Assembly: GCF_025264625.1 (NCBI RefSeq)
Contig: NZ_CP093313.1
Span: 3,224,001 to 3,288,000 of the forward strand
Length of the DNA stretch: 64,000 nucleotides
Origin: Occallatibacter riparius
GTDB lineage: Bacteria > Acidobacteriota > Terriglobia > Terriglobales > Acidobacteriaceae
Direction of reading: 5' to 3'
In this document: positions 1 through 8,669 of the stretch, in pieces
Numbering within the stretch: position 1 is the first letter of the stretch
Layout: every line of letters begins with the position of its first letter
Translations under genes and position numbers: made by a program
The notes under the pieces: generated by a model
The model's input: the letters and a program-made list of their open reading frames with translations, nothing else
What the model was told of the DNA's origin: nothing
The model's database searches: none

Positions 1-1188
1 TTCAACGCCGACGATGAGGTCTCGAGCGAGAGCTACGACGCCAATGGCAACGTGATCGCCTCGGGCGGCAAGAGCTTCGCCTACGACAGCCAGAACCATC
101 TCATCTCAATGAACGGTGGCGCCGTCCAGATCCTCTACGACGGCGACGGCAACCGCGTAGCGAAGTCAGCAAACGGCATCGTCACCCGCTACCTCGTCGA
201 CGACCTCAACCCCACCGGCTACGCCCAGGTCATCGAGGAACTAAGCGGCGCCGGCGTTGTTGAACGCCAGTACACCTACGGTCTGCAGCGCATCAGCCAA
301 AACCAGCCCATCAACAACACCTGGACGATCAGCTTCTACGGTTACGACGGCGGTGGCAATCTCCGCCAGTTGACAGGCGCTTCTGGTGCGGTTACGGACA
401 CCTACGAATACGACGCTTACGGAAACCACTGGGCTTCCAGCGGCACGACGCCCAACAACATGTTCTATAGGGGTGAGGAGTACGACTCTGATCTAGGTCT
501 CCTTTATCTGAGAGCCCGGTACATGAACCCGTTGACTGGGAGGTTTGTCTCCCGTGATCCAGACGACGGTGTTCCCACTGATCCCATCAGCCTCCACAAA
601 TATCTCTACGGCGACGCCGATCCTGTCGATTTATCCGATCCATGGGGTCTAGCTGCTGCTCCTGTCCTCCCTGTCCCTGAGCCGCCGCCTGCGCCTCAAA
701 AACCCAACCGTGTAAGGCTTGACTACCTCATCATAATTGGCACAATTTCATTGACAGCTCACTATGCCCTGCCTCCACTCAGGAACCAGGTCAATTGCAT
801 CTTTGAAGCTGAGGGAGGTGGACTGCGTGCGGTGAGTCAATACCTCGGGGCTCCGCAGGATTTGCTCGTCGATTGGGCATCGTGTTCGGCAATATCAGGT
901 GCCAGAAAACGAGCTCACCAGGATCCACTTCAAGGCCCGTTCCCTCAACCCAATCCGGGGCCAAATCCAGCCCAGCCCAATGGATGCAATCCTTGTCCCC
1001 CACTTTCGTGCTACTGGGAACAACAAGGAACCTCACAAGGAAACCATGGATGCCCCGGTAACGTCCATTATCACTGGTACGAGTACAATCAATCGCCTGA
1101 CTGCAAGTGCCATCCAGACAGAAAGGACGCCTGCGCGCCGCCTGCCAATAGTCAGCTTTGCGGCCCAGGAGCGAAGTGGCCACTATGA
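1..1188 (+). CDS. RHS repeat-core protein with variable C-terminal tip (5' truncated by window edge)
   Basis: The reading frame is open from base 1, so the N-terminus lies outside the window. The visible part begins with YD-type RHS repeats (YDANGN, YDSQNH, YDGDGNR) and contains the RHS core signature YLRARYMNPLTGRFVSRDP at about bases 510-560. It ends the conserved core with DPVDLSDPWG near base 640. RHS proteins form a shell that carries a toxic C-terminal tip for contact-dependent or secreted killing. The roughly 180-residue tip here starts with a proline-rich linker, has a hydrophobic stretch (LDYLIIIGTISL), and ends in a Cys/His-rich segment (CNPCPP, GNHGCPG, HYHWYEYNQ, CKCHP). That pattern suggests metal binding or a disulfide-stabilised toxin, but I do not recognise the toxin family. 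The stop overlaps the next gene by ATGA. Confidence 0.85.
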   Translation, partial: FNADDEVSSESYDANGNVIASGGKSFAYDSQNHLISMNGGAVQILYDGDGNRVAKSANGIVTRYLVDDLNPTGYAQVIEELSGAGVVERQYTYGLQRISQNQPINNTWTISFYGYDGGGNLRQLTGASGAVTDTYEYDAYGNHWASSGTTPNNMFYRGEEYDSDLGLLYLRARYMNPLTGRFVSRDPDDGVPTDPISLHKYLYGDADPVDLSDPWGLAAAPVLPVPEPPPAPQKPNRVRLDYLIIIGTISLTAHYALPPLRNQVNCIFEAEGGGLRAVSQYLGAPQDLLVDWASCSAISGARKRAHQDPLQGPFPQPNPGPNPAQPNGCNPCPPLSCYWEQQGTSQGNHGCPGNVHYHWYEYNQSPDCKCHPDRKDACAPPANSQLCGPGAKWPL

Positions 1189-1679
1189 GAGACATCACAT
1201 CAATTATGAATGCGTATCGAGAGTGTTCTCGAAACTTGTGGAACGTGTATTTCGCTCGAAAGGAGAACGTCGGCCCTTCTCTGGACATCTATGAACCGAT
1301 ACGGAAGATGCTTTTTGAATCCATCGTGGTAGATGAACTCTTTTATAAGGGAACTGCTGATGGGACCGATATCCTCCCGCCTGCATTGAAGGTAGTTCCG
1401 AAGCATCGCTCCCGACTTCTCGTTAAGGCGCTAGGTAGCCAAGGCAAAGCGAATTATTGGGGAGAGGGTGGAGACTTGTACGTTAGCCCTGACGACATCA
1501 CGTTGTCATTTATCGACTACTACGATTTCTCAAACATTTCGTTGCGAGATTTTCAATACTACCGTTGTAAGATTCTCCGTTTTCCCAGCCATTCCGACTA
1601 CGAAGGCAGAGAGGCGCTGCTTCAAGCTATGGATGGGGGGGTATTTCACGATGAGGAGCACGATGATGATCCCTCCTAG
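1185..1679 (+). CDS. putative immunity protein for the RHS tip
   Basis: A 164-residue soluble protein with no signal peptide or membrane segment. The start ATG at 1185 shares the sequence ATGA with the RHS stop, so translation of toxin and immunity protein is probably coupled; an in-frame upstream start at 1158 would overlap the tip needlessly. The sequence is rich in aromatic and acidic residues (MRDITSIMNAYRECSRNLWN at the start, HDEEHDDD near the end), and acidic character is common in proteins that neutralise basic toxin domains. I do not recognise a named family. The immunity role is inferred only from position and coupling, which is the standard arrangement in RHS and other polymorphic-toxin loci. 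Confidence 0.65.
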   Translation: MRDITSIMNAYRECSRNLWNVYFARKENVGPSLDIYEPIRKMLFESIVVDELFYKGTADGTDILPPALKVVPKHRSRLLVKALGSQGKANYWGEGGDLYVSPDDITLSFIDYYDFSNISLRDFQYYRCKILRFPSHSDYEGREALLQAMDGGVFHDEEHDDDPS

Positions 1680-1727
1680 ATCGACTCTAGCGTTCTGAAG
1701 AGGGCGGGTGGCTCAGGTCTGGGGTGC

Positions 1728-1756
1728 CCTAGGTCTCCCGGTTTTGGAGACCTAGG
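1728..1756. repeat. perfect 11-bp inverted repeat between immunity gene and next RHS cassette
   Basis: CCTAGGTCTCC at 1728-1738 is exactly complementary to GGAGACCTAGG at 1746-1756, with a 7-base loop containing GTTTT. It sits in the only non-coding gap between the first toxin/immunity pair and the second RHS copy. It could be a transcription terminator (although no T-run follows on the plus strand), a chromosomal palindromic repeat, or a boundary left by cassette recombination. Confidence 0.6.
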
Positions 1757-1776
1757 AGAGATGCGAGCGCCAGACC

Positions 1777-3090
1777 ATGACCGACGCCAGCGGCACCACG
1801 ACGTACTCCTACGACTCGATGGACCGGCTGACCACCAAGGCTACGCCCGAGGGCACCCTGAGCTACACTTACGATGCCGCCGGCAACCTCGCGTCCATGT
1901 CCTCGAACCACACCAACGGCGTCTCCGCTACCTACAGCTACGACGACCTGAACCGCCTGACCTCGGTTGTGGACGCAAACCTCGCCGGAGCAGGCACCAC
2001 AACGTACACCTACGACACCGCCAGCAACCTCGGAACCGTCACCTACCCCAACGGCATCCACACCGGCTTTGCCTACGATCAGTTGAATCGCGTCTCCACG
2101 GCGGTCTCGCAGGTCGCGGGCTACTCCTACCAGCGCGGCCCCACGGGGAACCTGGCCAACGTCGTCGAGCTGAACGGGCGCACCGTCAACTGGACCTACG
2201 ACGGCATCAACCGCCTGACCAGCGAGTCCATCTCCAGCGACCCCACGAAGAACAACGGCTCGGTAAGCTATGGCCTCGACCCCGTCGGGAACAGAACGTC
2301 CGCATCCGCTTCGCTCAATGGAATCCCATCCGGCAACTGGAGCTTCAACGCCGACGATGAGGTCTCGAGCGAGAGCTACGACGCCAATGGCAACGTGATC
2401 GCCTCGGGCGGCAAGAGCTTCGCCTACGATAGCCAGAACCATCTCATCTCAATGAACGGTGGCGCCGTCCAGATCCTCTACGACGGCGACGGCAACCGCG
2501 TAGCGAAGTCAGCAAACGGCATCGTCACCCGCTATCTCGTCGACGACCTCAACCCCACCGGCTACGCCCAGGTGGTCGAGGAACTAAGCGGTGCCGGCGT
2601 GGTCGAGCGCCAGTACACCTACGGCCTCCAGCGCATCAACCAGAACCAGCCCATCAACAATACCTGGACGGTCAGCTTCTACGGCTACGACGGCGGCGGC
2701 AGTGTTCGCCAATTGACGAACGCTGCGGGCACGGTCACCGATACCTACGTCTACGATGCCTTCGGGAACTCTCTCCAGACCGGCAATCAGACACCGAACG
2801 TTTACCTCTATCGCGGAGAGCAGTTCGATTCCGATCTCGGCCTTTACTACCTCCGCGCCAGATATTACAACCCAATCACCGGCAGGTTCATGGGAAGGGA
2901 TCCGCTCGGATGGAACCCACTGAGTACGGGGTCAGTGCACAGATATCTCTACGGTCTTGGTGATCCAGTGAATGGTTCAGACCCAAGTGGAGCTTCAGAC
3001 ACAACTGTCGGCAATTTCCCGATCCCTGGAGATCCGGCTCCAACGAGTCCTGACTATGGACCATTGAGACCCACAGGCGCGGTTGAATAA
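1777..3090 (+). CDS. N-truncated RHS repeat-core protein (second cassette)
   Basis: The 437-residue frame opens at ATG 1777 directly into YD repeats (TTYSYDSMDRL, YTYDTASNL, YGLDPVGN), with an in-frame stop 24 bases upstream. It therefore lacks the long N-terminal part of a normal RHS shell and has no secretion signal. The core motif YLRARYYNPITGRFMGRDPLG lies near 2850-2915 and the end-of-core DPSG near 2985. After that only about 35 residues remain before TAA at 3088-3090, too short for a toxin tip. A tip-like frame starts in another phase at the same place (see 3083-3553). Bases 2344-2723 nearly duplicate bases 1-380. The most likely reading is an orphan cassette that donates a tip to a full-length RHS gene by recombination. 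Confidence 0.75.
   Translation: MTDASGTTTYSYDSMDRLTTKATPEGTLSYTYDAAGNLASMSSNHTNGVSATYSYDDLNRLTSVVDANLAGAGTTTYTYDTASNLGTVTYPNGIHTGFAYDQLNRVSTAVSQVAGYSYQRGPTGNLANVVELNGRTVNWTYDGINRLTSESISSDPTKNNGSVSYGLDPVGNRTSASASLNGIPSGNWSFNADDEVSSESYDANGNVIASGGKSFAYDSQNHLISMNGGAVQILYDGDGNRVAKSANGIVTRYLVDDLNPTGYAQVVEELSGAGVVERQYTYGLQRINQNQPINNTWTVSFYGYDGGGSVRQLTNAAGTVTDTYVYDAFGNSLQTGNQTPNVYLYRGEQFDSDLGLYYLRARYYNPITGRFMGRDPLGWNPLSTGSVHRYLYGLGDPVNGSDPSGASDTTVGNFPIPGDPAPTSPDYGPLRPTGAVE
2114..2723 (+). repeat. RHS core direct repeat shared by three copies
   Basis: Bases 2344-2723 match 1-380 almost base for base, with single differences such as CTACGATAGC versus CTACGACAGC. Bases 2114-2402 match 4331-4619 equally well, and the match resumes with a one-base offset to 4633. 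The repeat is long enough for homologous recombination between cassettes. Identity drops sharply towards the tip-encoding ends, as expected of RHS loci in which the core is conserved and the tip is swapped. Confidence 0.9.
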
Positions 3091-3553
3091 AGGGCTGGTA
3101 GTGGGTGCAGTTTCGCTAGGTGCAGTTGCTGGCGTACAGCAATTCGCGGAGGCAGTTGAGTGCACGTATAACACTATTGCCTCATCCTTCAAGGCAATTG
3201 TGACATACCGAGTGCCTTACTCGAGCCTAGTCCCAACTGGTCGTTGCACAAAAGGATATAACCAAGACTGCAAACCGTATTACAACGCAATTGACGCAGC
3301 CGCAGACGTGGTTAAGACCCGATATTTTGAGATGATGACTGATCCGCTGGATCTCTTCAATACAGCGTACGATACTCCCAACCCGAGCTATCCGAAGGCA
3401 GGAACTTGGATCGGTCATCAGACAGCATTTGAAAGTTCGAGAAATAGCCTGCAGAATGCAATTGACGCTGCGGAACGCCATCAATGTCCCGTTAGCCAGT
3501 ACTATAAGGACCTTGCTGGGCTTCCAACACCCATTCGGCCCTTCTGGAAATGA
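3083..3553 (+). CDS. displaced RHS toxin tip (separate frame)
   Basis: The open frame begins near 3068, and the first usable start is TTG 3083 inside the RHS terminus (overlap TTGAATAA). The 156-residue product starts with a glycine/alanine-rich hydrophobic stretch (LVVGAVSLGAVAGVQQFAEA), a common linker after the RHS core. It continues with a compact domain containing four cysteines and a DVVKTRYFEMMTDPLDLFNT segment. Skipping one base at GAA-T-AAA would fuse it in frame to the preceding RHS core. I therefore read it as the toxin tip of the second cassette, separated by a one-base change or by programmed frameshifting. A free-standing small exported protein is the alternative. The toxin family is not recognised. 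Its stop overlaps the next start by ATGA. Confidence 0.6.
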   Translation: MNKGLVVGAVSLGAVAGVQQFAEAVECTYNTIASSFKAIVTYRVPYSSLVPTGRCTKGYNQDCKPYYNAIDAAADVVKTRYFEMMTDPLDLFNTAYDTPNPSYPKAGTWIGHQTAFESSRNSLQNAIDAAERHQCPVSQYYKDLAGLPTPIRPFWK

Positions 3554-4257
3554 GCATGATTGACTATCTGACTATGATGCTGAGCACGGATTGGTTCCTG
3601 CCGCATTGGCCGATGATTGGCATTGATGTGGAAGAGAGTGCGAGAGTGCCCTTAAAACAGGGGTTTCGCGAGTTGGTTCTGCAAATGATGGGAGGCGTGG
3701 ATAGCTATTATCTGATCAATTTTTCGCGCCAGCGGAAGGAGGAGACAAGAGCGGAATTCGTACGGCTTGTAACAGAGTCGGGGCAACTTGATCGCTTCAG
3801 TGAAGCGATTCAAGAATGGACAGATCTGACGCACGAAGAACTAACAGCGACATGGGTCTTCACGAGGATCACGCGCGAATTGCTTGCAGGTCGCTTACCG
3901 CATTATGCGCCTGCACTTGAGCAGGAGCTTCTAGCTAAGATTCAATCCTTCATTCTCGATCCATTGGAAGATGTTGAGTTTTCGCAAATTTGCGCCGACT
4001 CACGAACAAAATGGGATCGATATACTCGAACCCTCGAACCAAGCTTACCGGGAGCGCTAGCTGATGTCGCGATTTCGGCGGTCCGCGAGCGTAATTTCAA
4101 CCTGTTCTGGAACAAGATGAGTATGACACTGTCGGTTGAGGAACGTTATCGCCTTGTAGATTGGTATCGCGCAACCGTGAGATTCCGCGGAGATCGGGAG
4201 GATCTCATACCAAGGTGCATGTGCATCTACGATCGCAGAGACGAGAATAGCGGGTGA
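3550..4257 (+). CDS. putative immunity protein for the second RHS tip
   Basis: A 235-residue soluble helical protein beginning MSMIDYLTMMLSTDW. It starts at ATG 3550, which overlaps the stop of the tip gene by ATGA, exactly the coupling seen in the first cassette. It has many acidic and aromatic residues, no signal peptide and no clear membrane helix. The product shares no obvious sequence with the first immunity candidate, as expected if each protein is specific to its own tip. No family was recognised; the function is inferred from gene order. Confidence 0.6.
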   Translation: MSMIDYLTMMLSTDWFLPHWPMIGIDVEESARVPLKQGFRELVLQMMGGVDSYYLINFSRQRKEETRAEFVRLVTESGQLDRFSEAIQEWTDLTHEELTATWVFTRITRELLAGRLPHYAPALEQELLAKIQSFILDPLEDVEFSQICADSRTKWDRYTRTLEPSLPGALADVAISAVRERNFNLFWNKMSMTLSVEERYRLVDWYRATVRFRGDREDLIPRCMCIYDRRDENSG

Positions 4258-4326
4258 TCCATTAGCTCGGTCGGCCGTGAAGAGCACGCCGCCTGTCGGC
4301 GTCGGGAGTGGGTGGACACGTCTCCC

Positions 4327-4731
4327 CCAGTCGCGGGCTACTCCTACCAGCGCGGCCCCACGGGGAACCTGGCCAACGTCGTCGAGCTGAACGGGCGCAC
4401 CGTCAACTGGACCTACGACGGCATCAACCGCCTGACCAGCGAGTCCATCACCAGCGATCCCTCGAAGAACAACGGCTCGGTAAGCTATGGCCTCGATCCG
4501 GTGGGGAACAGAACGTCCGCATCTTCTTCGCTCAACGCAGTCCCATCCGGCAACTGGAGTTTCAACGCCGATGATGAAGTCTCGAGCGAAAGCTACGATG
4601 CCAACGGCAACGTAATCCCTTTCGGGCGGCAAGGGCGTCCGAAGATCCTCCCCACCTTCGTGACCGCGATCACATACACAGCAAGTCCGACGTCCTACTA
4701 TCAAAGGGCCTTTCAGAAAGGCAGGGAGTAG
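4327..4731 (+). pseudogene. RHS core fragment (third cassette remnant)
   Basis: Bases 4331-4619 nearly duplicate 2114-2402 of the second RHS gene and encode the same YD repeats (YSYQRGPTGNL, WTYDGINRL, YGLDPVGN). A one-base insertion near 4620 shifts the frame where the parent reads SGGKSFAYD, and the residual frame stops at 4731 without a core signature or tip. The left junction at about 4327 is abrupt. It follows 70 bases of unrelated sequence after the immunity gene. It is a relic, or a short homology block available for recombination. Confidence 0.85.
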
Positions 4732-4736
4732 TGTCT

Positions 4737-5153
4737 CATGTCTCATCTCCCGCAGCGATCGTTGAGAGAGCGAACCAGAATTGGTCGCGCACTGCCAAAG
4801 GAAGGCAAAAAGGGCTGTTAACTAGACTGTAACTGGGGTTACTAGAAAATTAGCTACCCCTCCCCCTGTTTTTACTTCTCCATATGTTCGCCAAAAATCG
4901 ACCCAGATAATAGATTCCATTCTGTTTATCTCTCTACAAAATCTCATAGCTTCAAAAGAAGTCGTTGCGACAAGGAATGACCGATTGTAGTCTTCAGTAA
5001 ATAGGTCCGTCGCGGGCCAAAGCTTGGGCCCGAGCAGTGAGTCCATCACCGGCGATCCGTTGGAAAAGGCTGCGGGCTAGGGATGCTCAGAGTTCGATGG
5101 TCATCATCGCCTCCGTCGGAGATTGAGAGGGAGATTCCGATAGAGTTGGTCCT
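4737..5153. other. gap with AT-rich protein-like fragment and RHS shard
   Basis: No complete gene is visible. The minus-strand frame across 4822-5049 would encode about 75 residues that look protein-like (FTEDYNRSFLVATTSFEAM, WVDFWRTYGEVKTGGGVANF). Its apparent start lies inside an RHS shard, so it is probably the tail of a lost gene. The composition is clearly more AT-rich than the flanks, which suggests foreign origin. The last 90 bases lead to the next gene without an obvious strong ribosome site. Confidence 0.4.
5032..5058 (+). repeat. 27-bp shard of RHS core
   Basis: Bases 5032-5058 match RHS bases 4434-4460 at 24 of 27 positions (GAGTCCATCACC and GCGATCC shared). It lies alone, about 400 bases beyond the end of the third RHS fragment, marking the outer limit of the decayed cassette array. 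Confidence 0.6.
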
Positions 5154-8100
5154 ATGAACTCAGAGGCCGGATCATCGCAAACGATTTTGCCAGACGAGGC
5201 AGTCCAACTGGTGCGGGACCTCTACGAGTTCGAAGTGAGCGCCAGTTCTCTTCCGGGGGAATATGACAACAACTTCCATATCGTCACCTCCGATGGCCGC
5301 GCTTTCGTTCTGAAAGTAATGCACTCAAGTCGTGACCGCGCCTTCATTGACATGCAGTGTTCGGCACTGACACACCTCGCCGAGCGCGCGCCCGGTCTGG
5401 CGCTGCAGAGGGTTCAGTTAACCCGCTCAGGTGAGGCATTTGTCAGGACGACTTTGCGCAACGGTGAAGAACGCTTCGTGTGGCTTCTCAGCTTTCTCCC
5501 TGGGCGCGTTCTAGCGGAGGTGCGCCCGCACACGCCCGAACTGCTTCGCAATTTAGGCAGCCTGCTCGGCCACATCGACCTCGCTCTCCAGGATTTCTCC
5601 CATCCCGCTGCAGCACGCGAGTTTAAATGGGACTTGGCACAGGCAGCGTGGATCCGCGAGTACCTTTTCCATATTGAAGATCCGTCGCGTCGGGCGCTGG
5701 TTGAACAAGTCCTCGAGCAGTATGAGAAGCAGGTGGTCCCACAGCTTCCGACTCTGAGGAAAAGCGTGATCTATGGTGACGCCAACGATTACAACGTTCT
5801 CGTAAGTTGCACGGACGGTCCATCAGGGCAGGGAATTGGCGTCATCGATTTCGGCGACATGCATCACGGGCTTGTCGTGGCCGAACCGGCCGTCGCAGCG
5901 GCTTATGCTGTCCTGGGCAAGAGCGAACCGCTGGAGGCGGCGGCCTCACTGGTGGAGGGATTTCACAGCGTGTTTCCTCTCTTGGAGACAGAGCTGGCGA
6001 TCTTGTTTCCACTGATCCGCATGCGTCTTGCGGTGAGCGTCGTTAACTCGGCCCATCGCAAAACCCTTGTGCCGGACGATCCCTATGTCACCATCTCTGA
6101 AGCGCCGGCATGGGACGCACTTGCGCGGCTTGCCAACATTCACGAGCGCTTCGCGCATTACGTGTTTCGAAATGCTTGTGGTTTGCCGCCGATGCGAGGA
6201 GGACAGCACTTCCGGCAATCGCTGGCGACAATTGGAAAGACCGCAGCGTCCGTTGTGGATCTTGATCTACGCACGGAGCCGTGTCTCGTATTCGATCTGA
6301 GCGTCGCCAGCACGTTCCTGGGAGCGGATCCAAAAGCCTCACAGACGCCTGCACTGACCTTAGCCATTGAGCGCGAATTACGAGCCGCCAACGCTTCCGT
6401 TGGCGTCGGCCGGTATGATGAGCCTCGCCTCCTTTACACATCACCTCTGTTCGGGACAAACGAAAACGCTGTTGACGAACGCCGCACTGTCCATCTCGGA
6501 ATTGATCTCTTTCTGGACGCTGGCTCCAACGCCCGAGCGCCGCTGGACGGCCAGGTGCACATCATTGCCGATAACCTGGCTCCGCTCGACTACGGGCCGA
6601 TCGTTATCCTGAAGCACCTGACAGATGATGCAGTGGAGTTCTTCACGCTCTACGGCCACCTGTCGAAAGAAAGTATTGCAAAGCTCTCCACGGGACAGCC
6701 TGTAACTAGGGGCGAGGCGTTCGCCAACATCGGCGCCGCCGCTGAAAACGGCGGGTGGCCGCCTCACTTGCACTTCCAGATCATTACCGACTTACTGGAA
6801 CTGAACGAAAAATTTCCTGGCGTAGCTCGGGCGTCGGAGCGCGCGATCTGGACGGATCTGTGCCCGGATCCCAATTTGTTGCTTGGCATTCCTTCCGAGC
6901 GTTTCCCTTCGCGAGAGCGGAGCTTGAGCGACACCCTGCTCGAAAGGCGTTCGCTAATGGGGCCTAATCTCAGCGTGTCCTACGAGCGTCCGTTGAAGAT
7001 CGTGCGCGGATGGCGACAGTACCTGTACGACGATACCGGCCGGGCTTATTTGGACGTATATAACAATGTTCCGCTTGTAGGTCACAGTCATCCCAAGGTA
7101 GTGGACGCTGTGCGCAAGCAGTTGGGTCTCCTTAATACCAATACTCGCTATCTGCACGACAATGTTGTTCGCTACGCACAACGACTCACCCGGACGTTAC
7201 CGGAGCCGCTCCGGGTTTGCTACTTCGTAAATTCAGGAAGCGAGGCGAATGAGCTTGCCCTCAGGCTGGCAAGGACGCACACCAACCGCGATGACATCAT
7301 TGTGCTGGAGCATGCGTATCACGGCCACACGAACACACTGATTGATATCAGCCCCTATAAGTTCAACGGACCCGGCGGCAAGGGTTGCAAACCCTGGGTG
7401 CACGTGGCTCCAATTGCCGACGATTACCGCGGTATTTATCGAAGGGGAGAACCCGGCCTCGGTATCAAATACGCCGGCCATGTCCACGACATTCTGAATC
7501 GCCTCCAGATCGAAGGGAGGGGAGCTGCCGCATCCATCGCGGAAACCATGCCGAGCGTGGGCGGCCAGATCGTCTTTCCTCCTGACTACCTCGCTGAAGT
7601 CTATCGTCATGTTCGAGCCGCGGGCGCCGTGTGCATTGCTGACGAGGTGCAAGTCGGTTTCGGTCGCCTCGGCACTCATTTCTGGGGGTTTGAAACGCAG
7701 GGAGTCATTCCCGATATCGTGGTGCTTGGGAAGCCCATCGGAAATGCCTTCCCACTGGCCGCAGTGATCACCACTCCGGAGATTGCCGCCTCATTCGATA
7801 ACGGGATGGAGTTCTTCAGCACATTTGGCGGCAATCCAGTCTCATGCGCGGCAGGTCTGGCAGTATTGGACGTACTCGAAGAAGAACAATTGCAAGAGAA
7901 CGCGTTTCGTGTTGGCAGCGGCCTGCGGCGCAGGCTGAAGGCACTTCAAGAAAGGCATCCCCTGATTGGCGATGTACGAGGTTCCGGACTGTTTCTTGGT
8001 TTGGATCTGGTGCAGGACCGAGCCACGCGTGAAGCAGCAACCGAGCAGGCTTCGTATATCTGCAACCGTCTCCGGGAGCGCGGGATACTTACTGGAACGG

Positions 8101-8228
8101 ATGGTCCGTTTCACAATGTAATCAAACTTCGCCCGCCATTGATCTTCTCAGACCACGACACTGAGTTGTTCGTCACGACCCTCGAGACGATCCTTGAGGA
8201 GGACCGAGCTCAACCAGGCACTCCCTAG
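5154..8228 (+). CDS. trifunctional fusion: APH-type kinase, M23 peptidase-like domain, class III PLP aminotransferase
   Basis: A 1024-residue cytosolic protein with three recognisable parts. Residues about 1-370 are an aminoglycoside-phosphotransferase/choline-kinase fold with the catalytic motif [13 protein letters not shown] (Asp near 209) and the metal motif VIDFGD (Asp near 232). Residues about 440-590 are an M23 (LytM-like) domain with HLGID (His447, Asp451) and HLHF (His538, His540), so the zinc ligands are intact. Residues about 600-1020 are a class III aminotransferase with [30 protein letters not shown] and the PLP lysine in VLGKPIGN (Lys860). Small-molecule kinases next to class III phospho-lyases occur in hydroxylysine and ethanolamine degradation, so phosphorylation then elimination on one polypeptide is plausible. 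The role of the M23 part is unknown. The gene stands alone, with no co-directional partner nearby. Confidence 0.85.
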   Translation: MNSEAGSSQTILPDEAVQLVRDLYEFEVSASSLPGEYDNNFHIVTSDGRAFVLKVMHSSRDRAFIDMQCSALTHLAERAPGLALQRVQLTRSGEAFVRTTLRNGEERFVWLLSFLPGRVLAEVRPHTPELLRNLGSLLGHIDLALQDFSHPAAAREFKWDLAQAAWIREYLFHIEDPSRRALVEQVLEQYEKQVVPQLPTLRKSVIYGDANDYNVLVSCTDGPSGQGIGVIDFGDMHHGLVVAEPAVAAAYAVLGKSEPLEAAASLVEGFHSVFPLLETELAILFPLIRMRLAVSVVNSAHRKTLVPDDPYVTISEAPAWDALARLANIHERFAHYVFRNACGLPPMRGGQHFRQSLATIGKTAASVVDLDLRTEPCLVFDLSVASTFLGADPKASQTPALTLAIERELRAANASVGVGRYDEPRLLYTSPLFGTNENAVDERRTVHLGIDLFLDAGSNARAPLDGQVHIIADNLAPLDYGPIVILKHLTDDAVEFFTLYGHLSKESIAKLSTGQPVTRGEAFANIGAAAENGGWPPHLHFQIITDLLELNEKFPGVARASERAIWTDLCPDPNLLLGIPSERFPSRERSLSDTLLERRSLMGPNLSVSYERPLKIVRGWRQYLYDDTGRAYLDVYNNVPLVGHSHPKVVDAVRKQLGLLNTNTRYLHDNVVRYAQRLTRTLPEPLRVCYFVNSGSEANELALRLARTHTNRDDIIVLEHAYHGHTNTLIDISPYKFNGPGGKGCKPWVHVAPIADDYRGIYRRGEPGLGIKYAGHVHDILNRLQIEGRGAAASIAETMPSVGGQIVFPPDYLAEVYRHVRAAGAVCIADEVQVGFGRLGTHFWGFETQGVIPDIVVLGKPIGNAFPLAAVITTPEIAASFDNGMEFFSTFGGNPVSCAAGLAVLDVLEEEQLQENAFRVGSGLRRRLKALQERHPLIGDVRGSGLFLGLDLVQDRATREAATEQASYICNRLRERGILTGTDGPFHNVIKLRPPLIFSDHDTELFVTTLETILEEDRAQPGTP

Positions 8229-8669
8229 GGGAAGGCGACAACACCTGGATCCACTCGCAACCTTTGCATCTAGCTGTCTCGTGCGTGCCTTCGAAAGGCG
8301 CCAAATCATCGAGCCCGCGATCAGGCTCAGCGGATCTGCAGGGTTTAACCCGAATAGCATCCGGGAGAATGCGCCGCCGATAAGTCCAGTGATCGCCACC
8401 GGGAGAGACCTGAAAGATGGATGTATTCGTCAGTCTTTCAGGGATCTGAAATTTAAAGTGCGGGTTCTGGACAACGCGACCTGAGCCAACGCCAACACAT
8501 GGTCGACAGAAGGCGTCGGACGAGAGCTAGTTTTTCATGACCCCTTTTATCAAACAAAGCAACTAGCGTCGTAGCCCGCTCCCGCCGTCCCGCGCTCCTG
8601 CGATGCGCCGAATATCTGTTATCCTTAGCTGCTAATAATTCCTTTACATAAGTCCCCAGGGTGTTGTGC
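8229..8669. other. intergenic region, no gene seen
   Basis: About 440 bases between the fusion gene and the FG-GAP protein. Short frames exist on both strands but have arginine/serine-rich shadow composition and no recognisable motif. The last 80 bases are AT-richer (CTGTTATCCTTAGCTGCTAA region) and probably hold the promoter of the next gene, though no confident -35/-10 pair can be named. Confidence 0.5.
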
